Below are positions 35,726-50,635 of a stretch of 64,000 nucleotides of DNA, in pieces. Every line of letters starts with the position of its first letter. The stretch's first letter is position 1. Below the pieces are notes generated by a model, which was not told the origin of the DNA, ran no database searches, and was given only the letters and a program-made list of their open reading frames with translations. Position numbers and translations under genes: made by a program. The stretch comes from Neorhizobium sp. JUb45 (GTDB lineage: Bacteria; Pseudomonadota; Alphaproteobacteria; Rhizobiales; Rhizobiaceae), in contig NZ_SLYW01000001.1 in NCBI RefSeq assembly GCF_004343585.1, positions 62,001 through 126,000 on the forward strand, written 5' to 3'.

Positions 35726-36985
35726 ATGCGAATTCTGAAGAAGCTGAACAGTTTTGCGAACCTTGGCCTGCGGGCCTCGACGCTGGTCTTTCGCTTCCTG
35801 CTCACCTTCTACATCGTCAAATATCTGGGCTATGAGGCGGCCGGTATCTATGGCCTGACGCTCGGTGCTGTTGGCATCATGCCGGCGCTGATCGGTTGGG
35901 GGCTGAACTATTTCGTTGCCCGCGATGCGGTCGGCGTGCCGGTCGTGACGGCGGCGGCAAAGATCAAGACGCGGCTGGTGGTGACGACGATCTCGCTGAC
36001 GCTGGCGACGCTGCTCGCCATCGGGTTGGCGCTTGCCACCGGTTATCCGCTCACCGCCATCTATATCCTCATCATCGCGCTGGTCTGGCTGGAAACCTAT
36101 GCGCTCGACCTGCATGTGCCGATGATCGCCATGGAAATGGCGCTGCAGGCCAACATTCTGGTGTTTATCCGCTCGGCGCTGTGGGTGCCGGTCATTGTCG
36201 GGCTTGGCCTGTGGTTGCCGGAACTGCGTAGCCTCGAAGCGGTGTTTGCCAGCTGGATCCTGAGCTATGTCGCGGTGTTTGCGGTACTGTACTGGCTGAT
36301 CCGCAAATGGCCGCTTCGGGAAATCGCGAAAGCGCCGCTGGAAGGCGAATGGATCAAGGGCCGTTTGAAAAAATCCTGGTTCATCTATTTCAGCGACCTC
36401 GGCCTTGTCGGGCTTGTTTATGCCGATCGTTACATCGTTTCCTTCATGCTCGGGCTGACGCTGACCGGCGTTTATACCTTCTACTGGTCGCTCACCAATG
36501 CGCTGCAGACGCTGATGACCACGGCCGTGGTGCAACTGGCGCTACCGGTGCTGTTCAAGGCCTATAATGCCGGTTCGGCTTCCGACTGGAAGCGCATCAT
36601 GAAGAACCAGTTCATCAAGGTGGCGGCGCTCTCGGTGGTGCTGGGCGCCGGCGTCTTCGTCGCCAGCGAAATCCTTATCCACTTCCTCGACATGAAGGAT
36701 GTCACCGAATACCGCTCGATCTTCATCATGCTGCTGCTGGCCGCCGTCATCCGCTCCTGCTCGGATCTTCTGAATGTCGGCCTCACCAGCATGAAGAAGG
36801 ACAATCACTACGCCACGATCAATCTTCTCGGCGTCTTCCTGTCGGTGGGCATGGCCTTTGCCATGATCGAAATCTTCGGGTTTGCCGGCACCGGCATCGC
36901 GGCGCTGGCCACGGCGATCCTTGTCGCCATTGCCCGCGCCATCTTCCTCTTCAGGTTCTCCCGCACCATCGGGGTGGCGGCATGA
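35726..36985 (+). CDS. Probable Wzx-type polysaccharide flippase
   Basis: A 419-residue membrane protein with about 12 helices and the layout of the polysaccharide-transport branch of the MOP superfamily. Features are the N-terminal TLVFRFLLTFYIVKYLGYEA, an aromatic-rich SWFIYFSDLGLVGLVYADRY before helix 7, and the paired 6+6 helix pattern. It would move the lipid-linked repeat unit across the inner membrane, acting before the Wzy-like protein at 26.8 kb. The family is variable in sequence; the call rests on topology and context. Confidence 0.8.
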   Translation: MRILKKLNSFANLGLRASTLVFRFLLTFYIVKYLGYEAAGIYGLTLGAVGIMPALIGWGLNYFVARDAVGVPVVTAAAKIKTRLVVTTISLTLATLLAIGLALATGYPLTAIYILIIALVWLETYALDLHVPMIAMEMALQANILVFIRSALWVPVIVGLGLWLPELRSLEAVFASWILSYVAVFAVLYWLIRKWPLREIAKAPLEGEWIKGRLKKSWFIYFSDLGLVGLVYADRYIVSFMLGLTLTGVYTFYWSLTNALQTLMTTAVVQLALPVLFKAYNAGSASDWKRIMKNQFIKVAALSVVLGAGVFVASEILIHFLDMKDVTEYRSIFIMLLLAAVIRSCSDLLNVGLTSMKKDNHYATINLLGVFLSVGMAFAMIEIFGFAGTGIAALATAILVAIARAIFLFRFSRTIGVAA

Positions 36986-37112
36986 CCGCTTTCCCCAAAA
37001 GTGACAGTCTCGCAGATTTATGCTGCGTTGCGGTAGACAGGGCTTGAACCATTGATGTACGTATTAGCTGTCCGTCAAACGACCCATTGCGGCGGCAGCC
37101 AGATCAACCTGG

Positions 37113-37132
37113 TGGGGGTCGTTTTGACCCCA
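37113..37132 (+). other. Stem-loop before the epimerase gene
   Basis: GGGGTC pairs with GACCCC around GTTTT, 20-40 bp before the epimerase start. The 167-bp gap 36986-37152 contains no other feature. The loop, not the 3' side, is T-rich, so it is more like a leader structure than a terminator. Confidence 0.35.
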
Positions 37133-37152
37133 CATCGCGCGAAAGGGTAAAC

Positions 37153-38160
37153 ATGCGCTATCTCATTACCGGCACTGCGGGCTTTATCGGTTTCCATCTG
37201 GCCAAGCGGCTGCTCGACGAGGGCCATTTTGTCGTCGGTTTCGACGGCATGACGCAATATTACGACACCAAGCTCAAGGAAAAGCGCCACGAGATCCTGG
37301 CGCGCTCGAACGGTTTCAAGGCCGTCATCGCGCAGCTGGAAGACAAGGATGCGCTGGACAAGGCCGCCGAGCTTGCCGAGCCGGATGTGATCGTCCATCT
37401 CGCCGCCCAGGCCGGCGTGCGGTACAGCCTCGAAAACCCGCGTTCCTACGTGGATTCCAATCTCGTCGGCTCGTTCAACATCATCGAGCTTGCCCGCCAG
37501 ATCCAGCCAAAACACCTGCTTCTGGCCTCGACCTCGTCCGTTTACGGCGCCAACGAAAAGATCCCGTTTGCCGAAAGCGACAAGGCCGACGAGCAGATGA
37601 CCATCTATGCCGCGACCAAGAAGTCGATGGAGCTGATGGCGCACAGCTATGCGCATCTGTTCAAGGTGCCGACCACCGCCTTCCGTTTCTTCACGGTTTA
37701 TGGTCCGTGGGGCCGGCCGGACATGGCGCTGTTCAAGTTCGTTGATGCCATCCGCAACGATCGCCCGATCGATATCTACGGCGAAGGCAAGATGAGCCGC
37801 GACTTCACCTATATCGATGACCTCGTCGAGGGCATCGTGCGGCTGATGGCCGTGCCGCCTTCCGAGGAAAACCGCGTGGTTGCCGAAGGCGTTACCGATA
37901 CGCTGTCGCAGCATGCGCCTTTCCGCGTCGTAAATATCGGTGGTGGCCAGCCGGTGGAGCTGATGCGTTTCGTGGAAACCATCGAGGAGGCCATGGGCAA
38001 GCCGGCGATCCGCAACATGCTGCCGATGCAGAAGGGCGATGTTCCGCGCACTTTTGCATCGCCGGACCTGCTGGTGGCGCTGACGAAATTCAAGCCTGAA
38101 CTCGATCTGGATTATGGCGTTCGGCGCTTTGCCGAGTGGTATAAGGAATTTTACAGCTAA
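37153..38160 (+). CDS. UDP-glucuronate 4-epimerase
   Basis: This short-chain dehydrogenase-fold enzyme interconverts UDP-glucuronate and UDP-galacturonate. The 335 residues begin [20 protein letters not shown], the NAD-binding loop. [38 protein letters not shown] and the catalytic [13 protein letters not shown] are the pattern of the LpsL/GAE-type epimerase. [20 protein letters not shown] is diagnostic. The ATG at 37153 follows AAAGGG. With UDP-glucose dehydrogenase at 15.2 kb it completes a route to UDP-galacturonate. Confidence 0.93.
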   Translation: MRYLITGTAGFIGFHLAKRLLDEGHFVVGFDGMTQYYDTKLKEKRHEILARSNGFKAVIAQLEDKDALDKAAELAEPDVIVHLAAQAGVRYSLENPRSYVDSNLVGSFNIIELARQIQPKHLLLASTSSVYGANEKIPFAESDKADEQMTIYAATKKSMELMAHSYAHLFKVPTTAFRFFTVYGPWGRPDMALFKFVDAIRNDRPIDIYGEGKMSRDFTYIDDLVEGIVRLMAVPPSEENRVVAEGVTDTLSQHAPFRVVNIGGGQPVELMRFVETIEEAMGKPAIRNMLPMQKGDVPRTFASPDLLVALTKFKPELDLDYGVRRFAEWYKEFYS

Positions 38161-38164
38161 ATTC

Positions 38165-38216
38165 GTGACAATGTCACAGTTTTGCCAGATGATAAGTTTA
38201 TCAGGCATGCGCCTGA
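38165..38216. promoter_or_regulatory. Three consecutive palindromes before the second hydrolase gene
   Basis: Within the 86-bp gap lie three perfect inverted repeats: GTGAC-AAT-GTCAC (38165-38177), TGATAA-GT-TTATCA (38190-38203) and CAGGC-ATGC-GCCTG (38202-38215). They end about 31 bp before the ATG. They could be operator sites, a terminator-like structure after the epimerase gene, or both. Confidence 0.45.
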
Positions 38217-38246
38217 TGCTGATCTGACGGCCTTTGGGAGCGCTGG

Positions 38247-39611
38247 ATGCGGAAGACAACGGCAAAAGCCTGCATAGCGGTTACAGCCATGCTGATGCTT
38301 CAGTCGGGTGTCGCGCTCTCTGCCGACAGCGCTTCAACCTCCTTCGACCGGGCGGATCTCGTTGCCCGGCCGGAGCCTCTGGTCATCGGCGTCGGCGTGC
38401 ATTTCGGCATTGGTGGTGAATACAATTACGTGGCGGGAAAGACCGCCGCGCTCATCAAGGATATGGGCTTCGCCTCCTATCGTGATGATCTCGCCTGGCC
38501 GGCATTCGACCAGCCGGGCGCGAAACAGGGCAGGCCGGAGCCAAAGCAGCTTTTCGATTTCATGAAGCTGAAAGCGGCACGGCCGTTGCTGATCCTCGGC
38601 CATGGCAATCCGCAGGTGGCGGGCGGCGATCCGCCGATCACCGAGGCGGGGCGCAAAGCCTTTGCCGATTTTGCGGCGCGGGCAGCCGCTGCGGCAGAGC
38701 CGTTCGATCCGATTTATGAAATCTGGAACGAATGGAACCTGACGGCGCGTTTTTCGTTGCCGTTTTTAATCGGACCGGGAAAACCGGATGATCCGCGTGC
38801 CGCGATGCATTATGCAGCGCTCGCCAAGGCGGCCGTTCCGGCGATTGCGGAAGCTGCGCTCGGTGCACCGCTTCTGGTTGGTGCGGTCGGTGTGGACAGT
38901 GGCTGGCAGTGGACCAAGGCGGTTGTCAATGATGCTGCCATAGTGGCGCCCGCCGGGTTATCTGTGCACATGTATAATCATTGCGAGCCGGATGTGGCCA
39001 AACGCAATGCCACCGAATTGGTGGACCGGCTGGAAGACTTGCAGAAAATGCTGTCTGGGAAAGACGGCAAACAGGTACCGGTTTCGGTGACGGAATTCGG
39101 CTGGCCGACAGCCAAGCAGCCCTGCGTGATCGACGAACGGGCGCAGGCCGATAATATCGCGCAATTCCTGTTGTGGTCGGCCGCCACGCCCTGGATGAAG
39201 GGCGCCTGGGTCTATCAGTTGAAGGATCAGGGCCGCGACAAGAACGATCTGGAGGCCAATTTCGGTCTCTTCGACTACGATTACAAACCCAAGCCGGCGG
39301 CTTGCGCGGTGCGCGAAGTGATCCGTCTGGTGAAGGATGCCAAGGCTTTTCACCTGAGCCGCCCGATGCCGGATGTTTTTGTTCTGGCGATGGATGATGG
39401 CAGTGACGTGAGACTGGCAACATGGACGACACGCGCAGAAATCCGCGCGGACATGTCGATGCCGACTGCTTCTGCGGTCAAGGCGCAGGTCCTGTGCGCC
39501 GCCGAACCGGTTGCCGATGCGGCGCATTTCGAGATTGGAGCGACACCTGTTGTGGTGGAACTCGCAAAGAATACGAACATTGATTTTTCAGCAGATATTT
39601 CAATGAAGTAA
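38247..39611 (+). CDS. Exported glycoside hydrolase clan A protein (PslG-like paralogue)
   Basis: A 454-residue exported protein similar in plan to the one at 22.1 kb. The signal peptide spans about residues 1-26 (ending GVALSA). The barrel contains HFGIGGEYNY, YEIWNEWN with predicted acid/base Glu162 and VSVTEFGWPTAKQPC with predicted nucleophile Glu283. Both catalytic residues are kept, so it is likely active. GGGAGCG precedes the ATG. The two paralogues share the order of motifs but differ strongly in between, so they may cut different bonds or precursors. Confidence 0.85.
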   Translation: MRKTTAKACIAVTAMLMLQSGVALSADSASTSFDRADLVARPEPLVIGVGVHFGIGGEYNYVAGKTAALIKDMGFASYRDDLAWPAFDQPGAKQGRPEPKQLFDFMKLKAARPLLILGHGNPQVAGGDPPITEAGRKAFADFAARAAAAAEPFDPIYEIWNEWNLTARFSLPFLIGPGKPDDPRAAMHYAALAKAAVPAIAEAALGAPLLVGAVGVDSGWQWTKAVVNDAAIVAPAGLSVHMYNHCEPDVAKRNATELVDRLEDLQKMLSGKDGKQVPVSVTEFGWPTAKQPCVIDERAQADNIAQFLLWSAATPWMKGAWVYQLKDQGRDKNDLEANFGLFDYDYKPKPAACAVREVIRLVKDAKAFHLSRPMPDVFVLAMDDGSDVRLATWTTRAEIRADMSMPTASAVKAQVLCAAEPVADAAHFEIGATPVVVELAKNTNIDFSADISMK

Positions 39612-39974
39612 AGCTTTTTTCGCCTGCGTTCGAAGCGGGTGGAGCATGATTTCGGCGGCGCAAGGCCGACCGAGCCGGTGCAAGAGCAAGCGGACGCAGT
39701 TTCGCGCTGCCGGCAGATTTACCAGGGAGGAATGCCGCGATTGTCCCCAAGGGGGCATCGTGTCCCGGCTTTGGGCCGGCAGATTTGGAGCAGCGCCGCG
39801 TGGGATGCCTTGTCGCATCCCCGGCTGATGCTCCGTGCCATTGAGGCACGTTTTCCGGTTTCGCGACGCGGAAGTGTCCGAAAAGCGATCAGTTCCAGAT
39901 CGTTAAAATGCAATCCAATCCCAAAAGGGGCGATTCAGAAGTTCATGTTTCACTAAATTACCGAACGGGGATGA
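39612..39974 (+). other. 363-bp gap before the giant repeat protein gene
   Basis: No supported gene is visible here on either strand. The last 90 bp are AT-richer than the rest (with GATCGTTAAAATG and TTTCACTAAATTACC) and may hold the promoter of the giant gene. Several GC-rich short inverted repeats occur but none ends in a T tract. Confidence 0.4.
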
Positions 39975-46071
<6,097 letters not shown>

Positions 46072-46096
46072 GCGGCGGGGAGATCGGGTATGATAA

Positions 46097-46273
46097 AAGA
46101 CCCCGCCCCAAACCTGACCGGGGCGAGCCACGAGTCTCGCCCGTCCTTCGGACCCCCACAAGGGGGAGGGGCTTAACCCGGGCGCTCTGCTGTGGCTCAA
46201 TTGGGGCAGGCGTTTGCCGCAAGTTTTCTCCCCCCTTGTGGGGGAGATGGCCGGCAGGCCAGAGAGGGACTTT
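46097..46273 (+). repeat. RIME-like intergenic mosaic repeat, copy B (long form)
   Basis: About 177 bp between two convergent genes. It shares both ends with the copy at 28.2 kb but has an extra module of about 40 bp (containing GAGTCTCGCCCGTCC) inserted after GACCCCGCCCCAAAC. The right half with CTTGTGGGGGAGATGG and GGCCGGCAGGCC is nearly identical in all copies. Confidence 0.88.
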
Positions 46274-46305
46274 CTTCATATGCGATAGCCCCGCCCTGAA
46301 TATCA

Positions 46306-47373
46306 TCAGGCCTTGGCTTTCGCCTTCTGCCAATAGGCGCTGATGCTCATCTGCTTGCGGTCGTGGCCGCGGCTTTTCAGGAAATCGCGGATGGCGCGGG
46401 CCTCGGTCTTTTCGCAGCCGCCCCAGATATAGGTGCCTTCCGGTGCCGTCTCTGCTGCTTCCTTCACGCGGGCTTCGAGCAGCCGCATCGTGCCGGCCTT
46501 GCCGCCATTGCGGTGCAGCCAGGTGATGTCGAGCGTGGCCGGTGAGACGAGGTCCTGTTCTTCCGCCGGATTGTCGATCTCGATAAAGGCGCGGATGGCG
46601 GAGGTTTTTGGTGCTTCGGCGACCATGCGGCAGATGGCGGGCAGGGCCGCCTCGTCGCCGGCCAGAATGATCGAGCGGGCATGCGCCACGCCATCTCCAC
46701 CCGGCCCCATGATGCCGATCACGTCACCCGGCTTGGCGGAAACGGCGAATTCAGCGCCCGGCATCGGCTCGCCATCGCTTTCATGCAGCACGAAATCGAT
46801 ATCCAGCTGGCCGCGTTCGCGATCGACGCTGCGGATCGTGTAGATACGCACGGCGATATCCTTTTCATCCGGCCATGCCACTCGGCCATCCGGGCGCATG
46901 CCCGGCCATGCAGGCTCGCCGTCATGCTGCGGGATCAGCAGGCGCACATGCAGGCCGACGCCGATGAACTGTTCGACATTGCGGCAGGAGACGGTGACGC
47001 GGCGCATATGCGGGGTAATGTCGGCAGTGGATACCACGGTCGCCTCGCGAAAACTCGGCAGCGCATCCGGGTTCGGTTCTTCCGCCCAGGTCAGTTCCAG
47101 CGGCTCGTCACCGGCGAATTCGAACAGGTGTTCGGCGATCATGCTGCGCGCCGACACGATGAATTTTTGGGCCGGGCAATCGATTTCGATAGCGAGCTTG
47201 TTGCCGACGATGTCGATATCGGCATTGCCGATGATGGTGATCAGCTTTGCGCCGCCTTCGCGGCGAACGACGTCGGCATGTTCGACAAAATGTTCGCAGA
47301 TCTCATCCAGCATGCGCTGGGGATCGGCTGGAATGGCGGTGCCGGAGAGAGTGAAGCGTTCAGCCATCATCAT
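46306..47373 (-). CDS. Siderophore-interacting protein (FAD ferric-siderophore reductase) with DUF2218-like N-terminus
   Basis: A 355-residue cytoplasmic flavoprotein that would reduce ferric siderophore to free the iron. Residues about 5-95 resemble the small DUF2218 domain. The reductase starts near residue 110; RIYTIRSVDRE is the FAD-binding motif and YIWGGCEKTEARAIRDFL the C-terminal NAD(P)H-side motif of the SIP family. AAAGGAC precedes three consecutive ATG codons, the first at 47373. It lies at the end of the minus-strand iron module. Confidence 0.9.
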   Translation of the reverse strand: MMMAERFTLSGTAIPADPQRMLDEICEHFVEHADVVRREGGAKLITIIGNADIDIVGNKLAIEIDCPAQKFIVSARSMIAEHLFEFAGDEPLELTWAEEPNPDALPSFREATVVSTADITPHMRRVTVSCRNVEQFIGVGLHVRLLIPQHDGEPAWPGMRPDGRVAWPDEKDIAVRIYTIRSVDRERGQLDIDFVLHESDGEPMPGAEFAVSAKPGDVIGIMGPGGDGVAHARSIILAGDEAALPAICRMVAEAPKTSAIRAFIEIDNPAEEQDLVSPATLDITWLHRNGGKAGTMRLLEARVKEAAETAPEGTYIWGGCEKTEARAIRDFLKSRGHDRKQMSISAYWQKAKAKA

Positions 47374-47430
47374 GGACGTAAGTCCTTTCGGTTAAAAGCA
47401 AAACAGATGCGGGCGGCGATTGCAGGCGCC

Positions 47431-48210
47431 TCAGAGAAGATAGCTGACCGGCTCCTGGCGAACCGGATGCATGAAGACGCCCATGTCGATGCCAAAAATT
47501 TCCTGCAGCATGTCGGCGCGGACGATATCGGACGGTTTTCCGCGCGCGACGATACGGCCATTGCCGAGCGCCACCATGCGATCACAGTAGCGGGCGGCGA
47601 GGTTGATATCGTGCAGCACGACGATCACCGTGAGGTCACGTTCATGGCAGAGATCGTGGACCAGCGACAGGACGCTTGCCTGATGCGAGAGATCGAGCGC
47701 CGAGGTTGGTTCATCGAGCAGGATGCAGCGGGCATCCTGTGCCAGCATCATGGCGATCCAGGCGCGCTGGCGTTCACCGCCGGACATGCTGTCCACCAGT
47801 CTGTCTTCGAAGCGGACGAGATCGGTGCGCTCCAGCGCTTCATCCACCTTGGCGCGGTCGGCATCGGTGAAGCGGCCGAGCGTGCCGTGCCAGGGAAAAC
47901 GGCCGAGCGCCACCAGTTCGCGCACCGTCATGCCATCCGTCTGCGGCGTGAACTGCGGCATGTAGGCGAGGTGACGGGCAAAGGCCCTGGTGCCCCATTC
48001 GCCCGAGGCCTTGCCGTCCCACAAAATGTTGCCGCCGGTCGCGCCGATCTGGCGGGCGATGATTTTCAGAAGCGTGCTCTTGCCCGATCCATTCGGCCCG
48101 ACAAGGCCGTAGACATGGCCCGGCTCCAGCGACAGGTCGATATCGTGCAGGATATCCTTGCCGGTTGCCGAATAGTTGATGCCGGAAAGGGATAGGAACG
48201 TCTGGGCCAC
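47431..48210 (-). CDS. ABC transporter ATP-binding protein, ferric-siderophore type
   Basis: A 259-residue ATPase of the FepC/FhuC type that powers siderophore uptake across the inner membrane. Walker A is GPNGSGKST (about residues 39-47), the signature is SMSGGERQRAWIAMMLAQ, and Walker B is CILLDEPTSALDLSHQ. The C-terminus VFMHPVRQEPVSYL is usual for this subgroup. No permease or binding-protein gene accompanies it in the window, so it must serve components encoded elsewhere. It follows the receptor gene after a strong hairpin. Confidence 0.93.
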   Translation of the reverse strand: MAQTFLSLSGINYSATGKDILHDIDLSLEPGHVYGLVGPNGSGKSTLLKIIARQIGATGGNILWDGKASGEWGTRAFARHLAYMPQFTPQTDGMTVRELVALGRFPWHGTLGRFTDADRAKVDEALERTDLVRFEDRLVDSMSGGERQRAWIAMMLAQDARCILLDEPTSALDLSHQASVLSLVHDLCHERDLTVIVVLHDINLAARYCDRMVALGNGRIVARGKPSDIVRADMLQEIFGIDMGVFMHPVRQEPVSYLL

Positions 48211-48236
48211 GCGAAAACTCCGATCGGATACGGAAA

Positions 48237-48265
48237 GGGGCGGAAGGATGATTTCCTTCCGCCCC
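48237..48265 (-). terminator. Strong hairpin between receptor and ATPase genes
   Basis: GGGGCGGAAGGA pairs perfectly with TCCTTCCGCCCC around a 5-nt loop; on the minus strand it is followed by TTTCC. It could end most receptor transcripts while letting some reach the ATPase gene. Confidence 0.75.
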
Positions 48266-48299
48266 CGGTTTCCTGCAAAACCTTTCCGCTAATGTCAAC

Positions 48300-50471
48300 T
48301 TACCAAGTCTTGCTCAGCTTGAAAGTGATGGTGCGGGCGTCGCCGTAACCGCATGCGCCGTTGGTGCGGCAGGATTCCACATAGGTCTTGTCAAACAGGT
48401 TGGTGACGTTAAGCGATGCGGCCCAACCGTCCTTTTTGTAGCGGATAGCCGCATCGAAAATGGTCGAATCCGGCACCTGCAAGGTATTGAGTTCGTCAGC
48501 CCAGGACTGGCCCTTGTGACGCACGCCTGCACCAAGGCCGAGGCCTTCAAATGCACCTTCCGTCACGCTGTAATCCACCCACATCGAGGCCATGTAATCC
48601 GGCACGACATAGGGCGTCTTGCCGATGAGGTTCGGGTTGGGGTCGTTTCTGGTGACTTCCACATCATTGTAGCTGAAGGAGCCGAGAAGCTTCCAGTTTT
48701 CAGTGATATTGACCTTGCCTTCAAGCTCGAAGCCCTTCGATTCCACTTCGCCGAGCTGGTCGGTAAACGGTGCGACGGGGATCGATACCGAATTGTTCTT
48801 CTTGTTGATGTGGAAGACCGAAGCGGTGAACGATGCATCCATGAAGGTCGGATCGTATTTGATACCGGCTTCGTACTGTTCACCTTCTTCCGGCTTGAGC
48901 GGGCCCTGGGCACCACGGCCAACCAGCGGGTTGAAGAAGGTTGCGGCGCTGACATAGGGCGTCACGCCGTTGTCGAATTCATAGGCCAGACCTGCGCGGC
49001 CGCTCAAGGCGCCGTCGGACTCCTTGAAGCTGCCGGCCGGGGAGAGCTTGTTGTCAAAGTCGGTATGGACATAGTCGTAGCGGCCGTTCAGCGTGACCAG
49101 CCAGCCGTCGCCGAAGCGAATCTGATCCTGAGCGTAGAAGCCCACCTGATTCATCGTGACGTTTTCATTGTAGAGCGCGCCGGGCGTCGGCTGTGTCTGA
49201 CCGTAATTCGGGTTCAGGACATCAAGATTGCCATTGTACGGCTGGGCCGGAAAACCGGCGCCGAAGACGGAGTTCTGAACATTATCGATCTTGTAGAGGC
49301 GATAATCGACACCGGCCATGATCTTGTGCGTTGCGCCGCCGAGGTCGAATTCGTTCTCGATGCGGTTATCCCAGGCCAGCGTATCGGCAGACGTATCGCC
49401 GGTGAAGCCGATGCGCTGCAGCTCGGTTGGGCCGGCCCACAGATACGGGTAGATGAGGTGCTCGTATTTATCGAGATGGCCATAACGTGCGTTCGAGGAG
49501 ACCTTCCAGCCGCCTTCGAATTCGTGCTCGAACTCATAGCCGATCATCTGCTGGTCATAACGGCCCTTGTCGAGGTCCGGTTCACCGGGGAAGAACTTGC
49601 GGGAAATCTTGCCGACGCCGGGGCGATCGACGACCGTGCCTTCGTAAGGCAGGAAGCCGTTGCCCGTGTGAACCTGATCGAGGCCGCCAGCATAGGCCCA
49701 GATCGTGAATTTCGTGGCGTCATCGGGCGCGATGGTCAGCTGCGGCATGATGAAGCCGCGTAGATCGTTGGTGAAATCGGTGTAACCGTTGCCACCGGCA
49801 ATCTTACCGGTCAAGCGATAGGTCATCGTCTCGCTAGCGCCGACCTTGTCGGAAATATCAAAGCCGGTAAAGGCGTTGCCGTTCGTGTTGATGCCGGCCT
49901 CGGTGTAGTAGTAGGGCTCATCCGTCGGGCGCTTGCGGACCATGTCGACGATGCCGCCAGCATTGGCGCCACCGTAAAGCACAGATGCCGGACCTTTGAG
50001 GATGTCGACCCGCTCAAGCATAAACGGATCGACCTGGAAGTTTCCGAAGCCGTAAGCAAAGAGATTGAGACCGTCGAGATAAACGCCCGTCTGGCTCGCA
50101 TCGAAGCCGCGGATGTAATACCAATCGGTATCCGGGTCGGTGCCAAACGTCTGGGTGGCAACGCCGGCCGTGTAGCGCAGCGCCTCATCGACCTTGTTCA
50201 CAACGCCTCGGTCCTCAAGCTCTTGACGGCCGACAACCGAAACCGCCTGCGGAACCTCATTCAACGGCGTATCCGTCTTGGAACCGGCCGTTGTCTGCTT
50301 GGCCACATAACCTTTCACCGGACCGGTGCCCGTTCCATTGCCCTGACCTTCAACCACGATGGTCTGCAACTGCGTTGCATCCTGTGATGCAGCCGGCCAC
50401 GCCGCCATGATCGCGATTGCCGCGGCCGAGGCCTTCATGCCCATGTTCAAAAACTTCGAATGCTTACGCAT
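48300..50471 (-). CDS. TonB-dependent siderophore receptor
   Basis: A 723-residue outer-membrane receptor. It has a signal peptide (about residues 1-30), a TonB-box-like QTIVVEG, a plug domain with VPQAVSVVGRQEL and RVDILKGPASVLYGGANAGG, then the 22-strand barrel ending in the aromatic TFKLSKTW. The spacing and the VPQAVSVV motif fit the siderophore (FhuA/FoxA-like) group. The ATG at 50471 has AAGGGG at good spacing; a GTG two codons earlier is less likely. An iron-operator-like site lies 36 bp upstream. Confidence 0.94.
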   Translation of the reverse strand: MRKHSKFLNMGMKASAAAIAIMAAWPAASQDATQLQTIVVEGQGNGTGTGPVKGYVAKQTTAGSKTDTPLNEVPQAVSVVGRQELEDRGVVNKVDEALRYTAGVATQTFGTDPDTDWYYIRGFDASQTGVYLDGLNLFAYGFGNFQVDPFMLERVDILKGPASVLYGGANAGGIVDMVRKRPTDEPYYYTEAGINTNGNAFTGFDISDKVGASETMTYRLTGKIAGGNGYTDFTNDLRGFIMPQLTIAPDDATKFTIWAYAGGLDQVHTGNGFLPYEGTVVDRPGVGKISRKFFPGEPDLDKGRYDQQMIGYEFEHEFEGGWKVSSNARYGHLDKYEHLIYPYLWAGPTELQRIGFTGDTSADTLAWDNRIENEFDLGGATHKIMAGVDYRLYKIDNVQNSVFGAGFPAQPYNGNLDVLNPNYGQTQPTPGALYNENVTMNQVGFYAQDQIRFGDGWLVTLNGRYDYVHTDFDNKLSPAGSFKESDGALSGRAGLAYEFDNGVTPYVSAATFFNPLVGRGAQGPLKPEEGEQYEAGIKYDPTFMDASFTASVFHINKKNNSVSIPVAPFTDQLGEVESKGFELEGKVNITENWKLLGSFSYNDVEVTRNDPNPNLIGKTPYVVPDYMASMWVDYSVTEGAFEGLGLGAGVRHKGQSWADELNTLQVPDSTIFDAAIRYKKDGWAASLNVTNLFDKTYVESCRTNGACGYGDARTITFKLSKTW

Positions 50472-50506
50472 TTGCACCCCTTAACGCCCCATTTACTGCA
50501 TATAAG

Positions 50507-50523
50507 TTGAGGAATTAACTCAA
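50507..50523. promoter_or_regulatory. Iron-responsive operator (RirA-type IRO box)
   Basis: TTGAG-GAATTAA-CTCAA is a perfect inverted repeat. It contains TGA-N9-TCA, the consensus of the rhizobial iron-responsive operator bound by RirA. It lies 36 bp upstream of the siderophore receptor start, a fitting place for iron repression. Confidence 0.65.
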
Positions 50524-50568
50524 ATTAGGATTTGCGGATTGCCGCTATCGGGGAAAATTGAAGCTTCT

Positions 50569-50596
50569 TGGGCAAATTTGAACGTTATGGGCAAAT
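50569..50596. promoter_or_regulatory. Direct repeats that may bind the neighbouring AraC-type regulator
   Basis: TGGGCAAAT occurs at 50569-50577 and again at 50588-50596, 19 bp apart, about two helical turns on one face. This lies between the receptor promoter and the AraC-type regulator gene. AraC-family activators of siderophore receptors often use such tandem sites. Confidence 0.45.
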
Positions 50597-50635
50597 GCCT
50601 GCAAGGTGTTGCCAAAAGGGCAGATGTTCGCCAGC

